Made by a program: the position numbers and the translations under genes
Notes under the pieces: model-generated
What the model was told of the DNA's origin: nothing
The model's database searches: none
What the model saw: only the letters and a program-made list of their open reading frames with translations
In this document: positions 5,003 to 5,727 of the stretch, piece after piece
How positions within the stretch are numbered: position 1 is the stretch's first letter
Layout: the number at the start of each line of letters is the position of its first letter
Origin: Pseudomonadota bacterium
GTDB lineage: Bacteria; Pseudomonadota; Alphaproteobacteria; Rhizobiales; Devosiaceae
Assembly: GCA_023387585.1 (NCBI GenBank)
Contig: JAEWHZ010000097.1
Location: 1 to 5,727 of the forward strand
Reading direction: 5' to 3'
DNA: 5,727 nucleotides

Positions 5003-5727
5003 TTACGACGCGGCAGCGGCGCGGGCGGCTTCGAGCCAGCCGTCGACCAGGTCGCGATTGTCGGCGATCCAGGCGGCGGCCTGGGCCTCGATGTCGTCGT
5101 CGCCGGCATTCATCGCCGCGTTCTGGGCAAAGATGTCGGCCAGCGGGATCGACGCCTCTTCGAGCAGGGCGCGCACGGCGGGGTTGTCGTCGAGGAAGGC
5201 CGTGTTGGCGACCGGCACGATGTCATTGGCCGGGAAGCCCAGCATGCACGGATCGTTCACGCAGCCCTCGACGCCGGCCATGGTGGCCGCATCGGCAAGG
5301 TTCATCAGGTCTTCCGGCAGGTCGACCTCAGGCACCTCGATCCACACCACATCCTCGCCCGGCACCAGCTCGTTGACGGTCCAGTTCGGCGTCCAGGTGT
5401 AGAACAGGATGTTCTCGCCGCCCTCATAGGCAGCCACGGCGTCGGCCATCGAGGCGGCATAGCCGGCCTTGATCGGATTGACGTGCTCGCGCAGGCCATA
5501 GGCGTCGAGATGGTGCTCGATATTGATCTCGCAGCCCCAGCCCGCCGGGCAAGCGACGAGGTCGGCGAGCCCGTCGCCATTGCGGTCGAACGCCGCCTTG
5601 ACGTCGTCGCGCTTGAAATCCTCGAGCGAGGTGATGCCGAATTCCTCGGCGGCGCTGGCATTGACCAGATAGCCTTCGAGCGCCCCGCCCTCGGCCACGG
5701 CGCCGACGATCTCGGCGCCCTGCGAGA
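5003..5727 (-). CDS. proX: Glycine betaine/proline betaine ABC transporter binding protein ProX (N-terminal part outside window)
   Basis: This is the periplasmic osmoprotectant-binding subunit of a ProU-type (ProVWX) importer. The frame is open to the window edge; 240 residues are visible, about the C-terminal three quarters of a roughly 330-residue protein. Numbering visible residues from the edge: EGYLVN (17-22); FDRNGDGLADL (46-56), the same Asp/Asn-rich loop as E. coli ProX; CPAGWGC (59-65), equivalent to the ProX Cys-x3-Trp-Gly-Cys segment that holds a disulfide and a ligand-cage tryptophan; and YTWTPNW (109-115), with the next cage tryptophan at 111. NELVPGEDVVWIEVP follows, close to the E. 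coli sequence. Near the end come ADIFAQNAAM and DGWLEAARAAA, also ProX-like. A GTG at 5698 would be a start within the conserved domain and is rejected. The proV and proW genes are expected beyond the right edge, upstream on this strand. ProX identity is confident; the exact ligand range is inferred. Confidence 0.92.
   Translation of the reverse strand, partial: SQGAEIVGAVAEGGALEGYLVNASAAEEFGITSLEDFKRDDVKAAFDRNGDGLADLVACPAGWGCEINIEHHLDAYGLREHVNPIKAGYAASMADAVAAYEGGENILFYTWTPNWTVNELVPGEDVVWIEVPEVDLPEDLMNLADAATMAGVEGCVNDPCMLGFPANDIVPVANTAFLDDNPAVRALLEEASIPLADIFAQNAAMNAGDDDIEAQAAAWIADNRDLVDGWLEAARAAAAS

Noticed and set aside
3751..5109. Minus-strand open frame antisense to the OpuAC-like gene
   Set aside because: It crosses the proX terminator and overlaps proX in another frame. 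It has no recognisable domains.
5696..5698. GTG as start of proX
   Set aside because: The frame stays open to the window edge, and conserved ProX sequence lies directly after this codon, so the true start is outside the window.

Overview
The window is GC-rich, double-stranded coding DNA. Codons strongly prefer G or C in third position, the genes are tightly packed transporter genes, and the protein sequences look like those of an alphaproteobacterium, probably of the Hyphomicrobiales. This assignment rests on style and on the palindromic intergenic repeats, not on a marker gene. Everything recognisable is solute uptake by ABC transporters. I see no phage, CRISPR, toxin-antitoxin, tRNA or rRNA signal.

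Left part (1-1925, + strand): the end of a LivH-type permease gene overlaps by 4 bases (GTGA) the start of a LivM-type permease gene. Together they form the membrane channel of a branched-chain amino acid type (HAAT family) importer. The LivG and LivF ATPases are not in view; they are not downstream, so they probably lie upstream of the window or elsewhere.

Middle gap (1926-2505): about 580 bases with no convincing gene but rich in dyad symmetry. It holds an inverted pair of REP-like palindromes (1958-2062), a second unrelated imperfect palindrome (2120-2180), a row of short hairpins (2332-2404), and a strong rho-independent terminator serving the minus-strand gene to its right.

Right of the gap (2506-3714, - strand): a complete LivJ-type periplasmic binding protein gene converges on livHM and is a plausible substrate-capturing partner for it. 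A 210-base region separates it from a divergent + strand gene (3925-4953). That gene encodes an exported OpuAC-family (ProX-like) binding protein that is clearly divergent from canonical ProX and has no permease or ATPase beside it on its own strand. It runs tail to tail into a minus-strand gene (5003 to the window edge) that is a near-canonical glycine betaine/proline betaine binding protein ProX. The two stop codons are 49 bases apart, and a GC-rich terminator lies between them whose T-run faces the ProX side.

The window therefore joins amino acid uptake and osmoprotectant (quaternary amine) uptake, with three binding proteins in 3.2 kb. I found no evidence for a wholly new system. The most interesting items are the divergent OpuAC-like protein facing ProX and the palindrome-rich gap after livM.
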